Source: Paractinoplanes ovalisporus (GTDB taxonomy: Bacteria > Actinomycetota > Actinomycetes > Mycobacteriales > Micromonosporaceae). Taken from it: DNA of 64,000 nucleotides. The DNA lies in assembly GCF_016834655.1 (NCBI RefSeq), contig NZ_JAENHP010000004.1:496001-560000 (forward strand), read 5' to 3'. The notes under the pieces were generated by a model. The model saw nothing but the letters and a program-made list of their open reading frames with translations, was not told the origin of the DNA and did no database searches. Of this stretch, positions 27,506 through 36,049 are shown in pieces. Within the stretch, counting starts at the first letter, position 1; each line of letters starts with the position of its first letter. The position numbers were made by a program, and so were the translations under genes.

Positions 27506-28642
27506 TCACGCCAGGAGCGCGCCGATCGTCCGCAGCCCGTCGACGTCATGGACGTCGGCGGGCTGCGCCGTGACCGAGACGGTCGGCACGGCCGGGAAGG
27601 CGTCGGTGAAGGTGGCCGCCACCCGCAGTTCACGTTCGGTCTGACGGACCAGGTTGGCGTGGATGCGCAGCGCGTCCGCGGTGAGCGGCGACTCGCCGGC
27701 GGCGGTCAGCGCGTCGGCCGCGGCCTCGCTCTCGTCGGCCGACAGGCCCTCGGCCTCGGGGCGGTGCATGCGGTTGAGCACCAGGCCGGCGAGCGGCATC
27801 CGGTCGGCCACGAGACGCTCGGCGAAATAGGCGGCCTCGCGCACGGCGTCCCTTTCCGGGGCCGCGACCAGCAGGAACGCGGTCTGCGGGTCCTGCAGGA
27901 TCCGGTAGGTCTGGTCGGCCCGCTGCCGGAAGCCGCCGAACATCGAGTCGAGCGCCGCCACGAACCCCGACAGGTCGGTCAGGAGCTGGGCTCCCAGGAT
28001 CTTTTGCACCGTACGGGAGAAGAGCCCGAACGAAGCAGTGACCAGGCTGAACATGCTCCGTCCGCCGGAGCGGGCCGGCGCCAGCAGCATGCGCAGCATC
28101 CGGCCGTCGAGGAACCGGGACAGGCGGGCCGGAGCGTCGAGGAAGTCGAGCGCGGAGCGCGACGGCGGGGTGTCGACCACGATGAGGTCCCACTCGTCGG
28201 TGGCCCGCAGCTGGCCCAGCTTCTCCATCGCCATGTATTCCTGCGTGCCGGCGAAGGTCGAGCTCATGGCCTGATAGAACGGGTTCGCGAAGATCTCGGC
28301 GGCGCGCTGCGGCGTGGTGTGCTGCTGCACCACCTCGTCGAAGGTGCGCTTCATGTCGAGCATCATGGCGTGCAGCTCGCCGCCGTTGTCGCCGTCGATG
28401 CCCTTGACCTGGCGCGGGGTGTTGTCGAGCTCGCTGAGACCCATGGACTGGGCCAGCCGACGGGCCGGGTCGATGGTCAGCACCACGGTGCGCCGCCCGT
28501 GCACCTCGGCCGCCCGCAGCCCGACCGCGGCCGCGGTGGTGGTCTTGCCGACGCCGCCGGCGCCGCAGCACACGACGATCCGGGTCGAGGGGTCGGCAAG
28601 CAGACCGTCGACATCGAGTCGTTCCGCGGTCACGTCAGCCAC
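27506..28642 (-). CDS. ArsA/GET3-like ATPase
   Basis: 378 residues, second gene of a pair. The deviant Walker A CCGAGGVGKTTTAAAVG is the P-loop of ArsA/GET3/MinD-type ATPases; IDPARRLAQSMGL follows switch I (usual DPAH/DPAR), and LIVVDTPPSRSALDFLDAP is switch II. A Met-rich stretch (ELHAMMLDMK) lies between. It matches the family of Rv3680, whose partner Rv3679 is the upstream gene here. No arsenic genes are near, and the Cys residues that bind arsenite are absent, so a chaperone-like or metabolite-stress role is more likely. Confidence 0.9.
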   Translation of the reverse strand: MADVTAERLDVDGLLADPSTRIVVCCGAGGVGKTTTAAAVGLRAAEVHGRRTVVLTIDPARRLAQSMGLSELDNTPRQVKGIDGDNGGELHAMMLDMKRTFDEVVQQHTTPQRAAEIFANPFYQAMSSTFAGTQEYMAMEKLGQLRATDEWDLIVVDTPPSRSALDFLDAPARLSRFLDGRMLRMLLAPARSGGRSMFSLVTASFGLFSRTVQKILGAQLLTDLSGFVAALDSMFGGFRQRADQTYRILQDPQTAFLLVAAPERDAVREAAYFAERLVADRMPLAGLVLNRMHRPEAEGLSADESEAAADALTAAGESPLTADALRIHANLVRQTERELRVAATFTDAFPAVPTVSVTAQPADVHDVDGLRTIGALLA

Positions 28643-28691
28643 TGCTCAAGCGTAATCCGTTGGAGATCGGACGCATGGCGACTGTGGCCCG

Positions 28692-29645
28692 TCACGCACG
28701 CATCAGAGCCGCGGCGAGCTCGTCCAGCCCGGCCTGGTCGACCCCGTGGGGCAGCAGCGGCAGCTCGACCAGGGGGCGGCCGGACTCGGCCAGCTCGGCC
28801 CGCAGCGTCTCCTCCAGCTCCTGGCGGGTGAGGTGCGCCTTCACCTCGGTGGCGAGCCCGCTGACGGTGGCCGCGTCGGTCGGCAGCCCGGCCTCGGCCA
28901 GCCCCCGCTTGAGCTCGGCCTTGGTCACCTTGGCGGCCGTGGCCAGGGCCGGCCGGGTGGCGTTGAGCACGATCCGGCCGACCGGGATCTTCAACGCGTC
29001 CAGTTCGGCGATGGCATCGAGCGTTTCCTGTACGGGCATCTCCTCGAGCAGCGTCACGACGTGTACCGAGGTGATCGGCGAGCGCAGCAGCGACGCGACG
29101 CCCTCGCTCTGGGTTTTGATCGGGCCCATCTTGGCCAGCTTGGCGGTCTCGGCCGTCACGTTGAGGAAGCGGCCGATCCGGCCGGTCGGCGGGGCGTCGA
29201 GCACCACGGCGTCGTACGCGCGCCTGCCGTCGGCCGACCGCGTGGTGGCCTCTTTCACCTTGCCGGTGAGCAGCACGTCGCGCAGACCCGGGGCGATCGT
29301 GGTGGCGAAGTCGATGGCGCCCACCTTGCGCAGCGCCCGGCCGGCCGCGCCCAGGTGATAGAACATGTCGAGGTATTCGAGGAGAGCCTCCTCGGGGTCG
29401 ACCGCGAGCGCGCGGACCTCACCGCCGCCGGACACCTTCGCGATCCGCAGCTCCTTGTAGGGCAGCGGCTCGGTCTCGAAGAGCTGGGCGATGCCCTGCC
29501 GGCCCTCGACCTCGACCAGCAGCGTGCGCTTGCCGTCCGCGGCCAGGCCCAGCGCCAGTGCCGCGGCGACGCTGGTCTTGCCGGTGCCGCCCTTGCCGGT
29601 CACGACGTGCAGTCGTGCCGGCCATCTGTTGACGCGCTCACCCAT
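28692..29645 (-). CDS. ArsA/GET3-like ATPase
   Basis: 317 residues, first of the pair, ATG 29645-29643. P-loop HVVTGKGGTGKTSVAAALA, then VEVEGRQGIAQLFE and VLDAPPTGRIGRFLNVT (switch II). The pair is separated by 49 bp and likely forms a hetero-complex, as inferred from the Rv3679-Rv3680 arrangement in mycobacteria. The predicted protein is shorter than its partner and lacks a C-terminal extension. The 167-bp palindromic element lies 23 bp upstream of the start and may carry or separate the promoter. Confidence 0.9.
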   Translation of the reverse strand: MGERVNRWPARLHVVTGKGGTGKTSVAAALALGLAADGKRTLLVEVEGRQGIAQLFETEPLPYKELRIAKVSGGGEVRALAVDPEEALLEYLDMFYHLGAAGRALRKVGAIDFATTIAPGLRDVLLTGKVKEATTRSADGRRAYDAVVLDAPPTGRIGRFLNVTAETAKLAKMGPIKTQSEGVASLLRSPITSVHVVTLLEEMPVQETLDAIAELDALKIPVGRIVLNATRPALATAAKVTKAELKRGLAEAGLPTDAATVSGLATEVKAHLTRQELEETLRAELAESGRPLVELPLLPHGVDQAGLDELAAALMRA

Positions 29646-29668
29646 TCTTCAACCGTACGGCGCAGGGT

Positions 29669-29835
29669 TAGGGCCTGTCCTGCCGGTCACGAGGGGCTGC
29701 GGCGTGGCCCAGGCGGCGCCTGACGGCGTCCGCGAAGCGCCCACATCCAACACCGGGATGCGGACACTTCCCGGCCGACGCCAGCCACCACCTGGACCTC
29801 GCCTCACTCCCGCGTGACCGGCAGGACAGGCCCTA
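29669..29835. mobile_element. Palindromic MITE-like element
   Basis: 167 bp bounded by perfect 22-bp inverted repeats (29669-29690 and 29814-29835) that begin TAGGGCCTGTCC. The repeats continue inward without gaps at about three-quarters identity, so the whole element is one imperfect palindrome of some 80-bp arms. The outermost TA at each end could be a target-site duplication. No ORF inside. The right end supplies the TAG stop of the gene at 29833-30681. Likely a non-autonomous element mobilised by an unlinked transposase; a huge hairpin RNA is the alternative. Confidence 0.75.
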
Positions 29836-30681
29836 GCCGGTCACTTCGCAGACCAGCCAGCCGGTCTTGCGGATCACGGTGAACTCGAGCTCCTGCGACG
29901 AGGTCTTCTCGTCGGCGGTGGACATGGTGAGCTCGACCTCGACCCGGGCGCGGTCGTCCTTGTTCTCGGTCACCTCGGGGTCGGCCCAGCGGAAGACCGG
30001 GTCGGTGTAGCCCTCCGCGTACGCCTTGATGTCCGACACCCGGTCGGCGATCTTCGTCTCGTCGCGGGCCTCGCGGCAGACGAGGTCGTCGGCGGCGGAG
30101 GCGTCCTGGTTGGTGTAGACGGCCGTGAGGAACCGGCTGACCGCGGTGGCCGGGTCGGGCGAGCCCGGGTTGTCGGCGTCGCGCAGCAGGAAATAGGCCG
30201 ACACGGCGCCGCCGCCGCAGAGGAACAGCGTGCCGACCAGCGCCAGCGAGACCCAGAGGGCGCCGCGGCGGCGGGGCTTCTGAGGGTCGGCCGGAACCTG
30301 GTAGGGCTGCTGGGGGCCGCCCGACCAGATCGGCTCGGGCTGCGGGGTCTCGACCGGGATCGTGTGGTGGTGGGCCAGGTGTTCGGGTGGCGTGGTCCGC
30401 CACTCGCCGGGCGCTTCGTGCTGGGCGTGGAACGGCTGGGTGGCCGGGGTCGGCTGCCAACCCGACGGCTGGGCGACGGGCGGGATCACCTGGGTGCTGT
30501 CGTGGCCGGCGGCCTCGTCGGCGAACGAACCGGGTGGCGGCCACTGCTGATCGTCGGGCTCGGGAGCGGCGTCGATGAAATCGACCACACGTGGGGGCGG
30601 CGCCGGGACATCGGCGACAGGGGTGGGAGCGGGCGGCGGCCACTCGCCCGGGGGCGAACCGGGGCCGGGCGGGTGCGTCAT
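29833..30681 (-). CDS. Membrane-anchored protein with Pro-rich cytoplasmic N-terminus
   Basis: 282 residues from ATG 30681-30679 with GGAGGG upstream. Residues 1-135 are Pro/Gln/Ala-rich and disordered (PPGEWPPPAPTPVADVPAPP near the start). A basic KPRRRG precedes one membrane span (ALWVSLALVGTLFLCGGGAV), and the extracellular 110 residues (DPATAVSRFLTAVYTNQDAS, ...TGWLVCEV) resemble the NTF2-like or Mce-associated domains seen in actinobacterial membrane proteins. Two Cys in the outer part may be bridged. The TAG stop is made by the end of the palindromic element, so the C-terminus may have been shortened or the element inserted exactly at the stop. Confidence 0.8.
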   Translation of the reverse strand: MTHPPGPGSPPGEWPPPAPTPVADVPAPPPRVVDFIDAAPEPDDQQWPPPGSFADEAAGHDSTQVIPPVAQPSGWQPTPATQPFHAQHEAPGEWRTTPPEHLAHHHTIPVETPQPEPIWSGGPQQPYQVPADPQKPRRRGALWVSLALVGTLFLCGGGAVSAYFLLRDADNPGSPDPATAVSRFLTAVYTNQDASAADDLVCREARDETKIADRVSDIKAYAEGYTDPVFRWADPEVTENKDDRARVEVELTMSTADEKTSSQELEFTVIRKTGWLVCEVTG

Positions 30682-30799
30682 GTAGCCCTCCGTGCTGTCC
30701 CGGTTACTGGTCGGCCTTACGGTCGCTCAGCCTAGCCAAACCGGCCCGTCCGCGGGCCCTAAGCTGGGCCGGTACCGACGATTAGGGAGTAGGCGAGCG

Positions 30800-30955
30800 A
30801 TGCAGAAGTGGGAGTACGTGACCGTGCCCCTGCTGGTCCACGCGACCAAGCAGATCCTCGACAACTGGGGCGAGGACGGCTGGGAACTGGTCCAGGTCGT
30901 TCCGGGGCCGAACCCGGAGCAGCTGGTGGCCTACTTGAAGCGGCCGAAGTCGTGA
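30800..30955 (+). CDS. DUF4177 small protein
   Basis: 51 residues from ATG 30800. MQKWEYVTVPLLVHATKQIL, then WGEDGWELVQVVPG is the DUF4177 signature of a tiny alpha-beta protein; function unknown. A homologous small gene sits at the same place in mycobacteria (Rv3678A, as I recall). Its stop overlaps the RidA start as GTGA, so both are translated together. Confidence 0.88.
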   Translation: MQKWEYVTVPLLVHATKQILDNWGEDGWELVQVVPGPNPEQLVAYLKRPKS

Positions 30956-31437
30956 CCACGCCGATCGCCGGTGAGGGCGGCGTCGACGCCTACGCGAAGC
31001 TGGCCGAGCTGGGCCTGACCCTGCCCAAGGTGGTGCCGCCGCTGGCGGCCTATGTCCCGGCCGTGCAGACCGGCAACCTGGTCTACTGCTCGGGCCAGCT
31101 CCCGATGGTCGACGGCAAGTTGCCGCTGACCGGCAAGGTCGGCGCCGAGGTGACGCCCGAGCAGGCCACCGAGCTGGCCCGCCTGTGCGCGCTCAACGGC
31201 CTGGCCGCGATCGAGTCGCTGGTCGGCCTCGGCCGCGTTGTCAAGATCGTGAAGTTGACCGGTTTTGTCGCGTCGGCCCCCGGCTTCACCGGTCAGCCGG
31301 CCGTCATCAACGGAGCGTCGAACCTGTTCGGCGAGGTCTTCGGCGAGCAGGGCCGCCACGCCCGCAGCGCCGTCGGCGTCGCTGAGCTGCCCCTCGACTC
31401 CCCGGTCGAGGTCGAGCTGATCGCCGAGGTCGCTTAG
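30952..31437 (+). CDS. RidA family protein
   Basis: 161 residues from GTG 30952, overlapping the previous stop as GTGA. RidA proteins deaminate reactive enamine/imine intermediates released by PLP enzymes. This longer actinobacterial subtype shows YVPAVQTGNLVYCSGQLPMV near the N-terminus and VVKIVKLTGFVASAPGFTGQ, with a C-terminal VGVAELPLDSPVEVELIAEV that carries the trimer-interface strand. The catalytic Arg of classical RidA (in the motif R-x-x-V near the end) is not present in this form, so deaminase activity is uncertain. Conserved neighbour of the MBL gene. Confidence 0.9.
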   Translation: MTTPIAGEGGVDAYAKLAELGLTLPKVVPPLAAYVPAVQTGNLVYCSGQLPMVDGKLPLTGKVGAEVTPEQATELARLCALNGLAAIESLVGLGRVVKIVKLTGFVASAPGFTGQPAVINGASNLFGEVFGEQGRHARSAVGVAELPLDSPVEVELIAEVA

Positions 31438-31463
31438 CGGGTTAGCCCGTTCCGGTCGCTAAG
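31433..31463 (+). terminator. Weak hairpin after ridA
   Basis: Seven-bp stem CTTAGCG/CGCTAAG (31433-31439 with 31457-31463) overlapping the ridA stop, with a 17-nt loop and no T-run. Confidence 0.35.
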
Positions 31464-31511
31464 AGTTACCTGAGCGGGCACTGAGATCGCACATCCGGTC
31501 CTCTCGAACGA

Positions 31512-31544
31512 CCCCATGCGCGACGTAGGATTTCGCGCATGGGG
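31512..31544. promoter_or_regulatory. Perfect palindrome over the MBL gene start
   Basis: Twelve-bp perfect arms CCCCATGCGCGA and TCGCGCATGGGG separated by 9 bp. A -10-like TAGGAT (31526-31531) sits in the centre and the ATG at 31539 lies in the right arm. This is ideal for a dimeric repressor; as RNA it would be a hairpin only if transcription starts further upstream. Confidence 0.6.
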
Positions 31545-32351
31545 GGTGCTGCACCGAACGGGCTGCCGGGCTGGGTGACGTTGCTGCGCGCCCCCAACCC
31601 GGGCCCGATGACGCTGGACGGCACCAACACGTGGGTGCTGCGGGCGCCCAGTGCCGAGCGGGCCGTCGTGATCGACCCCGGTCCGCTCGACGAGGGTCAC
31701 CTGACCCGGATCGCCGACCAGGGTCCGTACGCGTTCATTCTGATTACCCACGGTCACCACGATCACGTCGAGGGCGCCGCCCGGCTCTCCGAGATCCTCG
31801 GGGGCACCCCGGTTCTGGCGGCCGACCCCGCTCACTGCGTCTCCGGCGGGCCGCTCGACGCCGCCGCCCCGCCCCGGGTCGAGGGGCTTGACCTCACCAT
31901 TCTGGACACACCCGGACACACTTCCGATTCCGTGTGTTTTCTGGTCGCGCACGGGAACACTTCGCTGATGTTCACCGGCGACACCATCCTCGGACGTGGC
32001 ACGACCGTGGTCGCCCATCCGGACGGCGACCTGGGGGCCTATCTGGGCAGTCTCGAGCGCCTCGCCGCGTACGGGAAAGTCATGATGTTGCCCGGCCACG
32101 GCCCGGCGCGCGACGACGTGGCGGCGGTCGCCCGGGAATACCTCGATCACCGGCGCGAGCGGTTGGCGCAGGTGGAGGCGGCGATCGCAGCCGGAGCGCA
32201 CACTCCGGAACAGGTTGTTGACGTTGTGTATCCCGACATCGAGCCGGGCGTCCGGTTCGCGGCGATCTGGTCGGCGGCGGCCCAACTGGATTACCTGAAT
32301 CACAAAAACAGGGAATCAGGAACACCCGCAGGCAGGTTGGATCCGCTGTGA
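31539..32351 (+). CDS. MBL-fold metallohydrolase (LACTB2-like)
   Basis: 270 residues from ATG 31539; TAGGAT lies 7 nt upstream and no Shine-Dalgarno is seen. The zinc-binding motif THGHHDHVEG gives His71, His73, Asp75 and His76; other ligands are in DTPGHTSDSVCF (His), MFTGDTILG (Asp) and LPGHGPARDD (His). The opening PNPGPMTLDGTNTWVL is typical of the LACTB2-like glyoxalase/beta-lactamase-like hydrolases, some of which act as RNases. A C-terminal winged-helix-like region begins near residue 190 (REYLDHRRERLAQVEAAI). In mycobacteria this gene lies directly beside crp; here a signalling group is inserted. Its stop overlaps the next start as GTGA. Confidence 0.9.
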   Translation: MGGAAPNGLPGWVTLLRAPNPGPMTLDGTNTWVLRAPSAERAVVIDPGPLDEGHLTRIADQGPYAFILITHGHHDHVEGAARLSEILGGTPVLAADPAHCVSGGPLDAAAPPRVEGLDLTILDTPGHTSDSVCFLVAHGNTSLMFTGDTILGRGTTVVAHPDGDLGAYLGSLERLAAYGKVMMLPGHGPARDDVAAVAREYLDHRRERLAQVEAAIAAGAHTPEQVVDVVYPDIEPGVRFAAIWSAAAQLDYLNHKNRESGTPAGRLDPL

Positions 32352-35300
32352 CCTGTCCTGTGTGTGGAACCGTCGCCGTTCCGGGCGCCCGCTTCTGCCA
32401 CAACTGCGGTGCGGCGCTGCCGGCTGCGGCCACCCTCCCGGCCGCCGAGCGACGCATCGTCACCGTGCTCTTCGGCGACCTGTCCGATTTCACCTCCTGG
32501 TCGGAAGACCTCGACCCGGAACGCGTCGGCGCGGTCACCGACCGGGTCCTGGCCGCGCTCGCGGGCGCCGTCAAGACCTTCGGTGGCCACGTCGACAAGC
32601 TGACCGGTGACGGCATCATGGCCGTGTTCGGCGCCCCGGTGGCCCATGAGGACGACGCCGAGCGGGCGGTGCGCGCGGCCCTGAGCATGCAGCGCGCGGT
32701 CCGCCGGGTGCTCGACGACGAGCGCGGCGGCGGTGCGCCGCTGGGCCTGCGCGTCGGGCTGAACACCGGTGAGGTGGTGGCCGGCCTGCAGGCGGGCATC
32801 GAATACACCGTCATCGGCGACACCGTGAACACCGCCGCCCGGCTGGCCGACGCCGCCGCGGTCGGCGCCGTCTATGCGGGCTCGCGCACGAGCGGCGGCA
32901 CCCGGCACGTCGCCTCCTGGCGTCAGCTGCGGCCGCTGCGGCTCAAGGGCAAGCGGGAACCGGTGCCGGCGTTCGAGCTGCTCGGCCTGCACGACGCGCC
33001 GGGCACCCGGTCGGGTCTGGGTGACGAGGCGCCGTTCGTGGGCCGCGAGACCGAACTGGGCCGGGTCGCCGGGCGGCTGGCCGAGGCGATCGACTCCGGA
33101 ACCGCGCGCGTCATGGTGATGACGGCCGAGGCGGGCATCGGCAAGTCCCGGTTCGCGGGTGAGGTCAAGCGCCTGGCCGCGGGCTACGACGTGGGCAACG
33201 GCCGCTATGCGGCACACGCCGGGGCCCGGGTGCTGCGGGTGCGCTGCCGGGCGTTCGGCGAGCGGCGCCGATTCGCTCCGCTGGCTGACCTCGTACGGAA
33301 ATCGGTGGGTCTGCCCAAGGACGTGGTGGCCACCGTCGGGCGCACGGTGGTCGAGGAGCGGCTGCGCAAACTCGCGAACCGGCTGGGCCGCGACGGCGAA
33401 CCCGCCCCGATCGACCTCGACCGGCTGCTGGCGCTGCTCGGCTATGGCGAGGCCCCGGCCAACCCGGTCGGTCCCGCCACGGGCGCCGACTGGCAGCCCA
33501 GCGCCATGCGGGCCGACGCCGAGGCGCTGTCGGCCGCGGTCGCCGAGCTGCTGACCGCGCTGGCCGCCGAGGCGCCGCTGGTGGTGATCGTCGACGACCT
33601 GCACGACGCCACCGCGTCAACCGTGGACGCCCTGGGCCGCACCCTCTCGCTGCTCGACGGCCCGGTGGTGGTGCTGCTGCTCGGCCGGCCCGAGCTGGTG
33701 CGCACGGCGGGCGCGCTGACCCGCCTGGCCGACGCCGAGGTGCACACGCTGCCCCCGCTGCGCGGCGCCGACGCCTCCCGGCTGCTCACCTCTTATCTCA
33801 ACGGCGGCAAGCTGCCGCAGATGGACACCGACCGGCTGCTCGCGACCGCCCAGGGCAACCCGTTCTATCTGGCCGAGATGATCACGCTGCTCATGGAGCG
33901 GGGCGCGCTGACCCCGGCCGTGGGGGCCAACGCGGCCGGCAAGTGGCAGCTGGCCGACGGTTCGCTCGGCCGCCAGTTGCTCTCCCGCGACCTGGCCGCC
34001 GTGCTGGCCGCGCGCATCGACGCGCTGCCGCCCGAGCCGCGCTCGGTGCTGCGCGACGCCGCAGTCGTGGGCGACGCGGTGCCGACTGGCGTCATCGAAG
34101 CTCTCCGTGAGAGACGGGCCTCGAGCGACGCGCGGCCCGGGGCGGTGGCCGCGGTCGAGCTCGAACGCTCGATCGACGAGCTGCTCCAGCGCCGCATGCT
34201 GCACCGTTCGCGCGGCGGTTACGCGTTCACCACCCCGCTCATGCGCGAGGCCGCCTATTCCGGCATCGGCAAGGCCGACCTCGCCGACCGGCACGCCTAC
34301 CTGGCCAACTGGGCCGCGCCCGAGCACATGGGCCGCACCGGCTACGACACCACGGCCCGGCTCAACCTGACCGACAACGAGCGCGACGCGTTCGTGGCGA
34401 CGCATGCCGAGTGCGCGGTCGAGCTGGCCGACGCGGTGCGGCTGCGTCCCGAGGCGGCCGTACGCGACGTGGCCCCGCTCGGTGTCTCCGCGCTCGGCCG
34501 CCTGGCCCGGCGCGCGCTGGCCAACATCGAACCGGCCGCCTCGATCGAATACGCCGAACGCGCCTCGGCCCTCGCCTCCGAGGGGTTGCCGCTGCCCGAC
34601 CAGCTCGTGCACGCCCGCGCGCTGCTGCGCCTGGGCCGGGCCGAAGAGGCGCTGGCCCACGGCGAGAAGATCGCCAAGAGCGCCGCCGACGAACCGGTCA
34701 ACCGGGCCGAGGCGCTGCTGGTGGTCGGCCGGGCGCACGAGGCGATGGGCGACAGCGGCCGGGCGGTCGCGGCCTGGCAGGAAGCGCTCGAGGTCGCCAC
34801 CGAGGCCGAGCTGCTGCCGGAGCGGGCCAACGCCATGCGCCGGCTCGGCATGGCCGACTTCCTGGCCGGGCGGCTCAGCCAGGCGAGCAGCCGGTTCGCC
34901 GCGGCCTACCAGGTGACCCTCGCCGCCGGTGACCGGCACGGCCAGGCCTGGGCGTTGCAGAACCTGGCCTGGGTGACCACGACCCGCGGCGACTTCGCGG
35001 GCACCGACGCGGTGCTGGGGCGGGCGGCACGGCTCTTCGCCGAGCTGGGCGATCCGGTCGGCCGCTCGTGGCTGCGCGGCACCACGGCGTTCGCGCGGCT
35101 GCTGGCCGGCCGTCTGCAGGAGTCCCGTCGGCTGGCCCGGGTGTTCCTGCCCTTCGGCGACCGGGTGGGTGAGGCCTGGGCCGTGGGCACGCTGCGCGCG
35201 GTCGAGGCGTACGCGGCCTCCGAGCTGGGCGAGCTGGCCGAGGCGGACGGCGAGGCCCGCCGGGCCTACCGCGACTTCCACGCGGTCGGTGACGACTGGG

Positions 35301-35998
35301 GCCGGGGTCTGGCGCTGGTCGTGCGGGGTGCGATCGCCCGCGGGCTGGGCGAGTTCGACCACGCCTACGACCTGCTCAGCGACGCGCTCGACTACGCCGA
35401 CCGCACCGGCCACCCGCTGCTGCTGGGCATGGCGGGCACTGTGCGCGGGTTCGTCGCCCTGCACCGGGGCGACCTGGCCGCGGCCGAGGAGGACGCGCGC
35501 CGGGTGATGGTGGCGGTCGAGCCGCACAACCCGATGGCGCCGGCCCAGGTCGGCCCGCGGGTGCTGCTGGCCGAGGCGCGACTGCGGGCGGGCGACGCCA
35601 AGACCGCGATCGGGCTGCTGGCGCCGATCGCCACCGACACGGGCGCGCCCTCGCTGCTCTTCTCGCGGCGGCACGCCTTGGCCTCATACTCGGCCGCGCT
35701 GCTGGCCGACGGTCAGGTCGACGCCGCCCTGTCCTGGATCGGACGGGCCCGCGAGGTGAAGGCCGAAGATGTGCGCAGCGGGGTGACGGCGGCCATGACC
35801 CACGCCCGGGTGCTGGCCGCGGCCGACCGCTGTGAACCGGCCCGCGAGGCGGCCGAGGAGGCGGTGCTGCTGGCCTACTCGACCGAGCAGACGAGCGAAC
35901 GACTGGGGGCCGAGGAGCTGCGGGCGGCGCTGGCGACCACGGGTGTCGAGGCGGCTCCGGCGGCTAGTGTCGCGTACGCGTCTGACGTGCCTGGATGA
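32348..35998 (+). CDS. Zinc-ribbon adenylyl cyclase with AAA and TPR domains
   Basis: 1216 residues from GTG 32348. The N-terminus has a zinc ribbon (CPVCG...FCHNCG, residues 3-22). A class III cyclase domain (35-215) retains both metal Asp (TVLFGDLSDFTSW and KLTGDGIMAVFGAP), the base-selecting pair and the transition-state residues in YTVIGDTVNTAARLADAA, so activity is expected. An AAA/STAND ATPase follows: P-loop TAEAGIGKSRFAGEV near residue 262, Walker B LVVIVDDLHDA near 415. From about 700 to the end there are helical TPR-like repeats (MRRLGMADFLAGRLSQASSR, LQNLAWVTTTRGDFAG). This is the architecture of large actinobacterial cyclase-ATPase regulators. Just 5 kb from crp, it may feed cAMP to it. 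Confidence 0.92.
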   Translation: MTCPVCGTVAVPGARFCHNCGAALPAAATLPAAERRIVTVLFGDLSDFTSWSEDLDPERVGAVTDRVLAALAGAVKTFGGHVDKLTGDGIMAVFGAPVAHEDDAERAVRAALSMQRAVRRVLDDERGGGAPLGLRVGLNTGEVVAGLQAGIEYTVIGDTVNTAARLADAAAVGAVYAGSRTSGGTRHVASWRQLRPLRLKGKREPVPAFELLGLHDAPGTRSGLGDEAPFVGRETELGRVAGRLAEAIDSGTARVMVMTAEAGIGKSRFAGEVKRLAAGYDVGNGRYAAHAGARVLRVRCRAFGERRRFAPLADLVRKSVGLPKDVVATVGRTVVEERLRKLANRLGRDGEPAPIDLDRLLALLGYGEAPANPVGPATGADWQPSAMRADAEALSAAVAELLTALAAEAPLVVIVDDLHDATASTVDALGRTLSLLDGPVVVLLLGRPELVRTAGALTRLADAEVHTLPPLRGADASRLLTSYLNGGKLPQMDTDRLLATAQGNPFYLAEMITLLMERGALTPAVGANAAGKWQLADGSLGRQLLSRDLAAVLAARIDALPPEPRSVLRDAAVVGDAVPTGVIEALRERRASSDARPGAVAAVELERSIDELLQRRMLHRSRGGYAFTTPLMREAAYSGIGKADLADRHAYLANWAAPEHMGRTGYDTTARLNLTDNERDAFVATHAECAVELADAVRLRPEAAVRDVAPLGVSALGRLARRALANIEPAASIEYAERASALASEGLPLPDQLVHARALLRLGRAEEALAHGEKIAKSAADEPVNRAEALLVVGRAHEAMGDSGRAVAAWQEALEVATEAELLPERANAMRRLGMADFLAGRLSQASSRFAAAYQVTLAAGDRHGQAWALQNLAWVTTTRGDFAGTDAVLGRAARLFAELGDPVGRSWLRGTTAFARLLAGRLQESRRLARVFLPFGDRVGEAWAVGTLRAVEAYAASELGELAEADGEARRAYRDFHAVGDDWGRGLALVVRGAIARGLGEFDHAYDLLSDALDYADRTGHPLLLGMAGTVRGFVALHRGDLAAAEEDARRVMVAVEPHNPMAPAQVGPRVLLAEARLRAGDAKTAIGLLAPIATDTGAPSLLFSRRHALASYSAALLADGQVDAALSWIGRAREVKAEDVRSGVTAAMTHARVLAAADRCEPAREAAEEAVLLAYSTEQTSERLGAEELRAALATTGVEAAPAASVAYASDVPG

Positions 35999-36049
35999 TC
36001 TCCGGGGCACCTGGCGTATTTTCAAGTCCATGACAGGAGCCCGGGTTCT

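Noticed and set aside
27506..29645. Arsenite efflux pump ATPase (arsA).
   Set aside because: Family-level similarity only: two separate ATPases, no arsB/arsR/arsD nearby, no arsenite-binding Cys pattern, and position matches Rv3679-Rv3680.
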